Of a DNA stretch of 64,000 nt, positions 46,405 to 54,333 are shown one piece after another. The notes under the pieces are model-generated. The model had not been told where the DNA came from. It did not search any database and saw only the letters and a program-made list of their open reading frames with translations. The position numbers and the translations under genes were made by a program. Position 1 is the stretch's first letter; the number at the start of each line of letters is the position of its first letter. Origin of the DNA: Novosphingobium sp. EMRT-2 (GTDB lineage: Bacteria; Pseudomonadota; Alphaproteobacteria; Sphingomonadales; Sphingomonadaceae). The stretch is from positions 2,041,501 to 2,105,500 of the forward strand of contig NZ_CP039695.1 in assembly GCF_005145025.1 (NCBI RefSeq), read 5' to 3'.

Positions 46405-46761
46405 CTACCTGCGCTGAAGTTCGACCACATCGTGACGCGCGGCTGTGCCTTGCGTCACCGTCGCACGTGCGAAATGCTCATCGAAAACCTCGTCGATCGT
46501 AACCTGGGCGACTTTGGTGCGGGTGAACGTGGGGCTTCCCTTCGAGGGGCCGGGTCGTTGGCTGATTCGATAGACATCCAGCACCTGGGCGGCTGTTGCG
46601 CCATCAGCTTTGCCGATACAGAGGACGGCTTGCGTCCCGTCGAGCGAGACGATCTGGCCACGCATGAAGATCGTATGGCCGATGCCCTGGGCGATTGCGG
46701 GCGGAGCGGCGAGAGGCGCGGCGCACAGGAGGGCAACAGCGGCGATGGTGCGTAGGCTCAT
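46405..46761 (-). CDS. Periplasmic hypothetical protein of the metal region
   Basis: 118 aa with a clear Sec signal peptide (MSLRTIAAVALLCAAPLAAP, cleavage near AIAQ-G). The mature part (FMRGQIVSLDGTQAVLCIGK...) has a small beta-rich look. I recognise no named family. It is the last gene on the minus strand before the MerR regulator, 42 bp apart, so it is probably the regulator's downstream partner. Confidence 0.7.
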   Translation of the reverse strand: MSLRTIAAVALLCAAPLAAPPAIAQGIGHTIFMRGQIVSLDGTQAVLCIGKADGATAAQVLDVYRISQRPGPSKGSPTFTRTKVAQVTIDEVFDEHFARATVTQGTAARHDVVELQRR

Positions 46762-46803
46762 GCATTATCCCCTTTCAGTGGACGGTTTAAAGTCGAAGAA
46801 ACG

Positions 46804-47235
46804 TCAATCTTCGCGCTCGCCCTGCCTTTCGGGCAACGCCGCGAGATGTGCGAGAATCGGGCAATCGGTCGCCGGCGCATTCACGGGACACTCGTCAGCT
46901 AGGCGCTGTAGCGCCGCCTCGATCTGCGATAGGTCAGAGATCTGGCTTTTGAACTCGGCGATCTTGCGCTGGGTTATGTCGAGCACGTCTGCGGCGCGCG
47001 CGGTATCGGAGCTGTGCAGCGACAACAGCGTGCCGATCTCCTTCAGCGTGAAGCCAAGATGCTTGCCCTTGCGGATAAAGCGCACCCGCTCAACGTCACG
47101 CGCATCGTAGATGCGATAGCCCGCCGCTGTGCGGCCGGGATCGGCGAGCAGGCCATGCCGCTCGTAATAGCGGATGGTGTCGGCTCGCACGCCGACAGAT
47201 TTTGCAAAGGCGCCGATGGTAAGGCCGTTGGTCAT
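46804..47235 (-). CDS. MerR-family metal-responsive regulator
   Basis: 143 aa. N-terminal HTH LTIGAFAKSVGVRADTIRYYERHGLL, dimerisation coiled coil, then the metal loop CPVNAPATDCPIL (Cys-X8-Cys). A metal-sensing MerR subgroup is clear; CueR typically has Cys-X7-Cys, so the spacing is closer to MerR/ZntR. The adjacent target encodes a copper-binding protein, so copper is the most likely signal. Start at MTNGLTIG; the frame is open 9 codons earlier. It reads away from its own operator. Confidence 0.88.
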   Translation of the reverse strand: MTNGLTIGAFAKSVGVRADTIRYYERHGLLADPGRTAAGYRIYDARDVERVRFIRKGKHLGFTLKEIGTLLSLHSSDTARAADVLDITQRKIAEFKSQISDLSQIEAALQRLADECPVNAPATDCPILAHLAALPERQGERED

Positions 47236-47247
47236 GGCCTGCTTCCC

Positions 47248-47276
47248 TGCACCTTGGACCATAGTCCAAGGTCAAG
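47248..47276 (-). promoter_or_regulatory. MerR-type operator/promoter, copy facing the regulator
   Basis: On the minus strand CTTGACCTTGGACTATGGTC continues CAAGGTGCA. TTGACC is the -35 element and the dyad ACCTTGGAC-TAT-GGTCCAAGGT fills the long spacer, as in MerR-activated promoters. It lies 12 bp before the regulator start. Confidence 0.85.
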
Positions 47277-47343
47277 CTGTTTTTTTGACGAGGCGGAGGA
47301 TCGGCGGCCTGTGTCGTCATAACGACCAATAGCGAATGCGACC

Positions 47344-47372
47344 CTTGACCTTGGACTATGGTCCAAGGTGCA
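47344..47372 (+). promoter_or_regulatory. MerR-type operator/promoter, copy facing the csp gene
   Basis: An exact inverted duplicate of the 29-bp site at 47248-47276, reading toward the four-helix copper protein. Spacing TTGACC to the -10 region is about 19 bp, typical of MerR-family promoters. Confidence 0.85.
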
Positions 47373-47429
47373 CAGCCGTGAACGGATGTTCGTCGGGTGG
47401 TCCGGCGAATCGATCCGAGGAGGTAATTC

Positions 47430-47762
47430 ATGTCTCATTCTGCGAATCAATCCTGTATCGACGCCTGCAACGCCTGCGCCGATGCTTGCGATCACTGCAC
47501 CTCTGCTTGTCTGCAAGAGGCCAACTGCACCGCGATGGCCCGCTGCATTCAGATGACGATCGACTGCGCCGCGCTGTGCCGGCTCGCGGCGAGTTTCCTG
47601 GCACGCGGCAGCGACCATGCGAAGGCGCTGTGCGAGCTTTGCGCGGCGGTCTGCGACGCCTGCGCAGCCGAGTGCGGCAAGCATCAGCACCAGCACTGCC
47701 AGGACTGCGCGGCGGCCTGCCGGCGCTGCGCCGAGGAATGCCGCCGCATGATCGGCGCCTGA
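47430..47762 (+). CDS. Four-helix-bundle copper-binding/storage protein (Csp, DUF326)
   Basis: 110 aa with about 20 cysteines in CxxxC spacing (CIDACNACADACDHCTSAC, CELCAAVCDACAAEC, CQDCAAACRRCAEEC), the pattern of Csp proteins that store many Cu(I) ions inside a four-helix bundle. No signal peptide, so it is the cytosolic (Csp3-like) type. It is preceded by GGAGG and by a MerR-type operator. Confidence 0.92.
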   Translation: MSHSANQSCIDACNACADACDHCTSACLQEANCTAMARCIQMTIDCAALCRLAASFLARGSDHAKALCELCAAVCDACAAECGKHQHQHCQDCAAACRRCAEECRRMIGA

Positions 47763-47828
47763 GCGACCGCTGCGTAATTCGGAAAGCCGCCGCTGGTTGA
47801 CCGGCGGCGGCTTTTCTCTGTCACAGGA

Positions 47829-48317
47829 TTATCTCAAACGTGCTCCGACCCGTTCCATCTGTTCGATTTCGCGGCGCTGTGCCTTGCGGATTTCGCCACA
47901 CAGCGCGACCAGCTCAGGATCGGCAAGATTCGCCTCGCGGCACATCAGGATTGCGCCGGAATGATGCGGGATCATCGAGGCGACGAACTGCCTGTCGTCG
48001 ATTGCGGTTTGCGTCCGCGTCGCCCAATAGGAACCCGCCGTCAGCACGATGAACAGCGCGTACAGTGCCAGGTTCATCTTTCGATTAGGGAACATGCCCG
48101 GCATGGTCGCGAGCATGAAGACCCCCATCGGCGCCCACATCGTGACTGCCATATAGGCCATATTGAGGTTGTTCCGAAAATCGCGCCACCCGTCGATCAT
48201 CGAGAACATGACCAGGTACATGACGACAAGGCCGAGGCCCATGTTGAGCCAGAACATCAGATAGGGGCGGCCATGCCCGCTATGGCTTGACTCGTGCCCG
48301 CTATGACTCTGCGCCAT
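47829..48317 (-). CDS. DUF305 (CopM-like) membrane protein
   Basis: 162 aa. A His-rich N-terminus (SHSGHESSHSGHGRP) is followed by three hydrophobic segments and a DUF305 part with FVASMIPHHSGAILMCREA, whose Met/His residues are thought to bind metal. Related proteins (CopM) bind copper in the periplasm. It is last in the minus-strand operon copA-copB-Grx-DUF305, 32 bp after the glutaredoxin fusion. Confidence 0.85.
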   Translation of the reverse strand: MAQSHSGHESSHSGHGRPYLMFWLNMGLGLVVMYLVMFSMIDGWRDFRNNLNMAYMAVTMWAPMGVFMLATMPGMFPNRKMNLALYALFIVLTAGSYWATRTQTAIDDRQFVASMIPHHSGAILMCREANLADPELVALCGEIRKAQRREIEQMERVGARLR

Positions 48318-48349
48318 GATGCGATCCTCTCTCCGTTGTCGTGTCCCGA

Positions 48350-49114
48350 TTAGTGGCCGAGGCCGACCCCCATCGGCTTGACCAGCATCCACACCGCCAT
48401 CGCCACCATCATCAGGTTCTCGGTCAGCGATACGAAGCCGAGCGGGACGTTGCTGTCGCCGCCGACGCAGGCGCATTTCAGCTCGCGCTTGTCGATATAG
48501 ACGGCCTTATAGACGGAGACCGCGCCGACAGTGCCGATGAACAGCGCCACGGGGACCGACAGCCACATGAGCGCGCCGGCCACCATCAGCACGCCCGCCA
48601 GCCCTTCCGCGAACGGATAGATATAGGCGTAACGCACCCAGCGCTTGGCGAGCAGATCGTAGTTGAGGAACATCGTCGCGAACCCGTCGACGTCCTTGAG
48701 CTTTTGGAGCGCCAGCAGACACATAGCGATGGCGATGAACCATTCTGCCGCTTGGACGGTCGCGAGTGCACCATAGGCCGCCCAGCTCGCCGCCAGCGCC
48801 ATCGCGGCGGCCATCGCGAACAGCGCGATGACGGGACGATAGGTGACGGCGTTCTTGTCTCGGACCGTCTTGCCGAAGAAGCGGCGCAGATCGTCGTAGC
48901 CGCCGACCCGCTTTCCGTCGATGAACACCTGCGGCGTCGTCTCGACCTGGTGCTTGGCCTTGAACGCGTCGGTTTCCTCGCGCGTGGTCAGATGATGGTC
49001 GTCGACCGCGTAGCCCTCGCGCTTCAACAGATCGAGCGCCTTCAGCCCATAGGGGCACGTGTGATGGGGCATGACCATGCGGTAGATTTCGGCATGTTCG
49101 GCGGCTGCGACCAT
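48350..49114 (-). CDS. Glutaredoxin-MauE/DoxX-like membrane fusion protein
   Basis: 254 aa. The N-terminal ~85 residues are glutaredoxin-like (MPHHTCPYGLKALDLLKREG with CPYG active site, TPQVFIDGKRVGGYDDL). The rest has four to five membrane segments of the MauE/DoxX type and a CACVGG pair near the end. The fusion probably moves electrons or handles thiols for envelope metalloproteins; this is inference. Start ATG 49114 has an AAGGAGAG ribosome site and lies 25 bp after copB. Confidence 0.85.
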   Translation of the reverse strand: MVAAAEHAEIYRMVMPHHTCPYGLKALDLLKREGYAVDDHHLTTREETDAFKAKHQVETTPQVFIDGKRVGGYDDLRRFFGKTVRDKNAVTYRPVIALFAMAAAMALAASWAAYGALATVQAAEWFIAIAMCLLALQKLKDVDGFATMFLNYDLLAKRWVRYAYIYPFAEGLAGVLMVAGALMWLSVPVALFIGTVGAVSVYKAVYIDKRELKCACVGGDSNVPLGFVSLTENLMMVAMAVWMLVKPMGVGLGH

Positions 49115-49139
49115 CGTTTCTCTCCTTAGCGTTGTTCCG

Positions 49140-50246
49140 TCAGAACCAGACCCGGACGCCGGCGACGAAACTGAACCCGCCGGTGTCCTCGCCGTCGGCG
49201 CGGGCGAACCGCGCGGTGTCGCCGAACTTGCGCTCCCACGAGACGCCGACATAGGGCGCAAACTCGCGCTTCAGCTCGTAGCGCAGCCGCAGGCCGGCTT
49301 CGGCGTCGACCAAGCCCGAGCCAATCCGCTCGGCGGGCATATCCTGCGCGGACAGGTTCAGCTCGACGCGCGGTTGCAGGATTAGACGCTGGGTGATGCG
49401 CTGGTCGTAATAGCCTTCGAGCCGGCCGAGCACGTCGCCTTTGTCGGAGAGGAAGACGGCACCCTCGACCTCGAACCAATAGGGCGCCAGCCCCTCGAAC
49501 CCGACCGTCGCATACGTGCGCCGTGGCTTGGGCTGGAAGTCCTGGCGCACGCCCGCCTGAAAGTTGAAATAGGGACCGATCGCGCGGCTGTAGAGCGCCT
49601 GCACCTCCGCGGACTCCACACCTTCGCGGAAGATGCCTTCGCCTTCGGACTTGATGGTCAAGCGGTTGATGTCGCCGCCGAACCATGCCTCGCCGCCCCA
49701 GCGGTAGCCATCGCGGCCGTTGCGGAACTGAGCTTCGGCGATGTTGAGCATGACCTGGGAGTATGACATGCCGCCATGCTCACGCATCAGCCCCGAACGG
49801 ACGGGCGCCATCGCGTCGGCACCCCATATGCGATCAGCATAGGTGGCTGGCACCGGCGCCGGTGCCGGGGCGTTGCCGGCGGGCAGCGCGGTGCCGCTCG
49901 GCGCCAATACGTCCATGTCTTGTGATCGGTCCGCCGGGGCGGCCGGTTTGGGTGTGCAGTGGCCCATCGCGGCATGTTCGGGCGGGCACGACGGATCGCT
50001 CGCCGCTGCGGCAGGCACTGCGCCGCCCATCTGCGACATGTCATGGCCAGCGGGCGCTGCGCTACCCTTTGTTGGCGCGCAATGGCCCATTGCCGCGTGT
50101 TCCGGCGGGCAAGATGGATCGGCGGAGGGCGGTGCAGACGGTGCGACGACCTGACCTTGGGCTGGCGAATGGTCCATGTGCTGCGCGGTGGCGGGGGCGG
50201 CAATTGCCAGCGCCGAGCTGGCGGTGAGGAGAGCAAACCCGTTCAT
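49140..50246 (-). CDS. copB: Copper resistance protein B
   Basis: 368 aa. Signal peptide (ending PATA), then a Met/His/Cys-rich linker that holds two copies of CPPEHAAMGHC, then the CopB outer-membrane beta-barrel domain (YADRIWGADAMAPVRSGLMREHGG ... AGVRVWF, C-terminal Phe). Its ATG overlaps the copA stop. CopB is thought to bind or move copper at the outer membrane. Confidence 0.92.
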   Translation of the reverse strand: MNGFALLTASSALAIAAPATAQHMDHSPAQGQVVAPSAPPSADPSCPPEHAAMGHCAPTKGSAAPAGHDMSQMGGAVPAAAASDPSCPPEHAAMGHCTPKPAAPADRSQDMDVLAPSGTALPAGNAPAPAPVPATYADRIWGADAMAPVRSGLMREHGGMSYSQVMLNIAEAQFRNGRDGYRWGGEAWFGGDINRLTIKSEGEGIFREGVESAEVQALYSRAIGPYFNFQAGVRQDFQPKPRRTYATVGFEGLAPYWFEVEGAVFLSDKGDVLGRLEGYYDQRITQRLILQPRVELNLSAQDMPAERIGSGLVDAEAGLRLRYELKREFAPYVGVSWERKFGDTARFARADGEDTGGFSFVAGVRVWF

Positions 50247-52087
50247 GCCGCGTCTCCTTCGCGCGGTCGCACCGTGATGACCTGCATCATGCCGGCATGC
50301 ATGTGGTAGAGCAGGTGGCAGTGGAACGCCCAGTCGCCGACAGCATCCGCAGTAAAGTCGAACGTCACTGTGCCGCCGGGCTGGACCTGCACCGTATGCT
50401 TGCGCGGCGCATGATCGCCATGCCCCGTCACCAGCTCGAAGAAATGGCCGTGGAGGTGGATCGGGTGGCCCATCATCGTGTCGTTGACGAGCGTGATTCG
50501 CACCCGTTCGTCCTTCAGGAACGGGATCGGCGCCTTTACCTCGTTGAGCTTCACGCCGTCGAACGCCCACATATAGCGTTCCATGTTGCCGGTCAGGTGG
50601 ATGCGCATCGACCGATCGGGCGCGCGCACATCTGGGTTCCGGTCGACCGCCATCAGGTCGCGATAGACCAGCACCTTGTGGCCGACATCGCGCAGCCCCT
50701 GTCCCGGCTCGCCGGTGCGGTCGACCGGCATCGGCGAAATCGTCTGAACGGTCGGCGTATCCTTGACCTCCGGCGCCACCGACAGGTCGCGCATCGAGTG
50801 GTTCATCCCACCGGCCCCGTGCCCCATCGCGCCGTGATCCATGCCTCCGCCGGCAGCAGCGGGCGTGCAATGGCCCATCGCAGCGTGTTCCGGCGGACAG
50901 GCTGGATCGCCCGCCGGGGCGGCTTGGTCGGTCGCGCCATGGTCCATCACTGGCATCGCGCTGTGGTCCATGCCGCCCATGCCCATATCTTTCATGTCGG
51001 CGAGCGGGCGCTGGCGTAGTGGCGGCACTTCGGCCGCCATGCCCTCGCGCGGGGCGAGCGTCGCGCGCGCCATGCCGGAGCGATCGACCGTTTCACCGAT
51101 CAACGTGTAGGCACGATCGTCGGTCGGCTGGACGATGACGTCATAGGTCTCGGCGACGGCCATCTGGAACTCGTCGACGGTGACGGGGCGCACGGGCAGG
51201 CCGTCGGCCTGGACGACCGTCAGCTTGAGACCGGGGATGCGCACGTTGAACGTGGTCATCGCTGAGGCGTTTACGAACCGCAGCCGCACGCGCTCGCCGG
51301 GGTTGAACAGCCCGGTCCAATTGTCGCGCGGGCCGTGACCGTTGACGAGATAGGTATAGGTCGACCCGGTCACGTCCGAGACGTCGGTCGGGTCCATGCG
51401 CATCGCACCCCAGGCGAGGCGGTCTGCCAGCGATTGATCCCGTCCTGAGAGCAGGCCGGCCAACGTCTGCTTCTGATAATTGAAATAGCCGCCCTGCTGC
51501 TTGAGCTTCGTGAAGATGGTGTGCGGGTGCATTGGACTATGGTCGGAGAGCACGATCACATGCTCGCGGTCCGACGCGATCGGATCTTCGCCCCTGGGGT
51601 CGATGACGATCGGCCCGTAATGGCCGAGCTGTTCCTGTAACCCCGAATGGCTGTGATACCAGTAGGTGCCGGACTGGATCACCGGAAACTCGTAAATGAA
51701 GGTCGAGCGCGGCTTGATGCCGGGGAAGCTAACGCCCGGCACGCCGTCCATGTGGAACGGTAGGATCAGGCCGTGCCAGTGGATCGAGCTGTCCTCGTCC
51801 AGCGCGTTTTCGACGTGAAGGCGCACGGTCTGCCCCTCGCGCAGCCGGATGAGCGGTGCGGGCACGGTGCCGTTGATCGCGATCGCATGACTCTCGCGAC
51901 CGTCGATCGTCATCATCTGCTCCGCGATGCGCAAATGGATGTTTTCGCCCGAAACGGTGGGCAGCGGGCGAATGATGCCCGGCGACACGGATTGCGCCCA
52001 AGCGGGAAGCCATGCGGTGAGCGCGGCGGTGCTACCGATCGCGGCGGTGCCGCGCAATAGGGCACGGCGGTCGATTACTAAGTCCAT
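50243..52087 (-). CDS. copA: Multicopper oxidase CopA
   Basis: 614 aa with a Tat signal (RRALLRG then a hydrophobic stretch ending AWA), so it is exported folded. The four copper-ligand blocks are HWHG, YWYHSHSG, HPIHLHGHFFE and HCHLLYHMHAGMM. A Met/His-rich insertion (about 380-450, MGGMDHSAMPVMDHG) contains a CPPEHAAMGHC motif shared with CopB. It oxidises Cu(I) in the periplasm. First gene of the copAB operon, under a CueR-type box. Confidence 0.95.
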   Translation of the reverse strand: MDLVIDRRALLRGTAAIGSTAALTAWLPAWAQSVSPGIIRPLPTVSGENIHLRIAEQMMTIDGRESHAIAINGTVPAPLIRLREGQTVRLHVENALDEDSSIHWHGLILPFHMDGVPGVSFPGIKPRSTFIYEFPVIQSGTYWYHSHSGLQEQLGHYGPIVIDPRGEDPIASDREHVIVLSDHSPMHPHTIFTKLKQQGGYFNYQKQTLAGLLSGRDQSLADRLAWGAMRMDPTDVSDVTGSTYTYLVNGHGPRDNWTGLFNPGERVRLRFVNASAMTTFNVRIPGLKLTVVQADGLPVRPVTVDEFQMAVAETYDVIVQPTDDRAYTLIGETVDRSGMARATLAPREGMAAEVPPLRQRPLADMKDMGMGGMDHSAMPVMDHGATDQAAPAGDPACPPEHAAMGHCTPAAAGGGMDHGAMGHGAGGMNHSMRDLSVAPEVKDTPTVQTISPMPVDRTGEPGQGLRDVGHKVLVYRDLMAVDRNPDVRAPDRSMRIHLTGNMERYMWAFDGVKLNEVKAPIPFLKDERVRITLVNDTMMGHPIHLHGHFFELVTGHGDHAPRKHTVQVQPGGTVTFDFTADAVGDWAFHCHLLYHMHAGMMQVITVRPREGDAA

Positions 52088-52129
52088 GTCGTCTCCCGAA
52101 CCCGAAGGGATGGAAAGACATGACTTATC

Positions 52130-52155
52130 AACCTTCCCAGTATGGCAAGGTCAAG
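52130..52155 (-). promoter_or_regulatory. CueR-type operator upstream of copA
   Basis: The minus strand reads CTTGACCTTGCCATACTGGG then AAGGTT, about 43 bp before the copA start. -35 TTGACC plus an ACCTTgCC/GGgAAGGT dyad. Confidence 0.8.
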
Positions 52156-52203
52156 GTTTAATTGCAGCTCGGACGAAAAGAGATGTGTGTAGCGGCTCTC
52201 TGA

Positions 52204-53103
52204 TTAGCGCAAGAATTCGCCCGGGTCGAGCGTGCCAAGCCAGGCGACCAGTACGAGGATTAGGATCGCCGCCGTCGTTTCGAGCATGATGCTCAGCCGG
52301 ATGCGTCGCTCGGCAGGCCATGCGCCAGCATCGCTGCCCGCTGCGGCGAGCGCGGGCGTGAGCCGCCAGCGGTTGATCGCGGCGAGGCCGAGCATCGCGC
52401 CGAACAGCGCGAGCTTGGCGAGCAGCAAACGGCCATAGGTCGTTTGCGGCATGGCTGGCAGGCCGGCGATGCCTAGGATCGACACGAGGTTGACCGCGCC
52501 GCTCGCGATCATTGTTGCCACCACGACCGAGCCCGTGCGCGCGAAGCCACCGAGCGCGGCCACCGCCATCGCCCGCTCCCGCTCTCGGCGGAGCGGCCGG
52601 AACACGCACGCGGCGAGGATGACGAGTGCGCCGAGCCAGACGCCGGCAGCGAGCAGGTGAGCGATGTCGGCTGCGCGGTGCAGCGTGCCCGCCGTGCCTT
52701 CCGTCGCAGCGGCATGGCCGGACCAGGCCAGTGTCGCGACCGCCACGGCGGCCGAGACCACGACCACAAGGCGTCCGCGGCCCATCAGCACGAGCGTCGC
52801 GACCAGCAGCAAGGCAACGGCGCGCACGGCGGACGCTGTTCCGATCGGCGTCTCGCGCAGCACGAATGAGAGCGTGCCGCGGTCAAGGTCCAACAGCCCA
52901 GCTCCCGTCATCGCCGCAACGGTCATCCAGAGCGCCGCCGCCGAGACGACGAGACCGACCAGCGCGAGCGCGATGACAACGCCGCGACGGGGCGCGAGCT
53001 GCGCAGCGGGGCGCGCGTGGAAAGGCCAGGCCGCGACCCCGAACAGGATCAGCAGATCGGCGTAGAGGACAAACCGCAGCCCGATCGCCGCCGCGCTTTC
53101 CAC
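52204..53103 (-). CDS. copD: Copper resistance protein D
   Basis: 299-aa inner-membrane protein of the CopD/YcnJ family with about eight hydrophobic segments and conserved histidines (SGHAAATEGTAGTLHRAADIAHLLAAGVWLG). It is thought to import copper with CopC. It starts 4 bp after copC and ends 116 bp before copA. Confidence 0.92.
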   Translation of the reverse strand: MESAAAIGLRFVLYADLLILFGVAAWPFHARPAAQLAPRRGVVIALALVGLVVSAAALWMTVAAMTGAGLLDLDRGTLSFVLRETPIGTASAVRAVALLLVATLVLMGRGRLVVVVSAAVAVATLAWSGHAAATEGTAGTLHRAADIAHLLAAGVWLGALVILAACVFRPLRRERERAMAVAALGGFARTGSVVVATMIASGAVNLVSILGIAGLPAMPQTTYGRLLLAKLALFGAMLGLAAINRWRLTPALAAAGSDAGAWPAERRIRLSIMLETTAAILILVLVAWLGTLDPGEFLR

Positions 53104-53107
53104 CTGC

Positions 53108-53491
53108 TCAGCGAATCGAGAAGGCGTGCGTGCCCGTGATGCGGTGCGTGTCGGCGCCGACGATCACCCAATCGATCCGGTAGCTGCCGGCCGGTATCGG
53201 CTTGGCGCTGGTCAGCACCAGCCCTTTGCCGTCGCGCGACACCGCGCTGGTGACGCCTTGCATCGGCATGTCGGGATGGTTGGCCATGCCCGGCATCCCG
53301 GTCATCACCAGCGTTGCACTGGAGAGCCTAGGGGTCAGCCGCTCGCTGAAGATCAGCGTCACCGTCCGCGTCGGGGAGACGGTGGCATTGGCGGCAGGCG
53401 TCGCTGCGACGAGCCTAGGATGCGCCAGTGCCGGGCTAGCGACGGCCACGCCCAGCGCGGCCATGACGAGAGCGAAATTACGGAAGCGCAT
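53108..53491 (-). CDS. copC: Periplasmic copper-binding protein CopC
   Basis: 127 aa. Signal peptide ending SPALA-HPRLV; the mature N-terminal His is the Cu(II) ligand. GMPGMANHPDMPM is the Met-rich Cu(I) loop, and VGADTHRITGTHAFSIR is the terminal CopC signature with the other histidines. First of the copCD pair. Confidence 0.93.
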   Translation of the reverse strand: MRFRNFALVMAALGVAVASPALAHPRLVAATPAANATVSPTRTVTLIFSERLTPRLSSATLVMTGMPGMANHPDMPMQGVTSAVSRDGKGLVLTSAKPIPAGSYRIDWVIVGADTHRITGTHAFSIR

Positions 53492-53607
53492 AATTGTCTC
53501 CTTGCTTGGCATGCCCAGTTAAAGCGGCAGGACAGCATTGCCGAATATTATCGCAAAACTGATGACGAACAGTTCAAAGACCTGCCATCAGCCGCCCGAA
53601 AGATTAG

Positions 53608-53641
53608 CAGCGCCCCGGTCTTGGGCAAAGACCGAGGCGCT
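53608..53641. terminator. Strong hairpin between copC and the small lipoprotein gene
   Basis: AGCGCC-CC-GGTCTT pairs with AAGACC-GA-GGCGCT around GGGCA. It could terminate the minus-strand transcript from the CopZ/lipoprotein side. No clear U tract. The rest of 53492-53797 holds no gene. Confidence 0.35.
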
Positions 53642-53797
53642 GCGTGGCCGGGCTGTCTTGTTCTTCCCGGCCTTGCCGCCGTCCTGGGGGCTGGACGGCT
53701 AATATGGGTCTAAGCTTCATGTTATTCTCTAGGTGATCTGGCTGCGGCCAGAGGGGCTGAGATCAGGCGGCGCGGGCATCAGCTACGGGCGGGCGGT

Positions 53798-53935
53798 CTA
53801 ATGCATTTGCGAGTGATCGACGTTCGCCTCCGAGCCCGAACCGGAAGCCGGCTCGCTGAGTTGCGATTGAGTCCAGCTAAGGCAGCCAGCGGCCAGAAGC
53901 GCGCCGGCGATGAAAATCAGGCTGAGCTTGTTCAT
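53798..53935 (-). CDS. Small predicted lipoprotein ending HSQMH
   Basis: 45 aa, MNKLSLIFIAGALLAAGC with a lipobox (LAAGC) and a short polar tail ending NVDHSQMH, which offers His/Met copper ligands. It lies 22 bp after copZ on the same strand. The frame is open 16 codons further upstream, but MNKLSL gives a proper signal. Confidence 0.6.
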   Translation of the reverse strand: MNKLSLIFIAGALLAAGCLSWTQSQLSEPASGSGSEANVDHSQMH

Positions 53936-53957
53936 GGCCGGCGCCTTCCGTTCGTCC

Positions 53958-54152
53958 TTAAATTGCCGTTGCTTCATAGCCATCGGCAGCGAGGGCCTGC
54001 GTGATGGCGTCCCTGCTCGCCGTGGTCGTCACAGTGATCTTGCGAGCAACCGTATCCGCCTCAACCTTCGCGCTTGGATCGACTGTGGCGACGGCCTGAG
54101 TGACGTGTTTCACGCAGCCGCCGCAGGTCATCTTCTCAATGTGAAACTGCAT
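53958..54152 (-). CDS. copZ: CopZ-like copper chaperone (HMA domain)
   Basis: 64-aa ferredoxin-like HMA domain with MTCGGC as the Cu(I) site. It carries copper to export ATPases such as the one at 57272-59800. The transcript begins from a CueR-type box at 54193-54216 that faces it, back to back with the box for the TPR gene. Confidence 0.9.
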   Translation of the reverse strand: MQFHIEKMTCGGCVKHVTQAVATVDPSAKVEADTVARKITVTTTASRDAITQALAADGYEATAI

Positions 54153-54192
54153 CGGACACTCCTTTAATTTCTTTTGCAAAGCAGGAGATGCG

Positions 54193-54216
54193 GCTTCCCA
54201 GCGTTGGAAGGTCAAG
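54193..54216 (-). promoter_or_regulatory. CueR-type operator facing copZ
   Basis: The minus strand reads CTTGACCTTCCAACGCTGGG then AAGC, about 40 bp before copZ. Confidence 0.8.
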
Positions 54217-54240
54217 AACATTTTTGCGGAAATTTCACGG

Positions 54241-54265
54241 CTTGACCTTCCAACGATGGCAACCC
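54241..54265 (+). promoter_or_regulatory. CueR-type operator facing the TPR gene
   Basis: CTTGACCTTCCAACGATGGC then AACCC, the divergent partner of the copZ site, about 70 bp before the TPR protein start. The first 13 bases match the copZ site exactly. Confidence 0.8.
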
Positions 54266-54333
54266 CTAGGGCGGAGCCCGTCCAATTGCGAGGCGTCGCA
54301 CCGCCCGAGTTAAAAACTAGACGGAGTTCCAAT

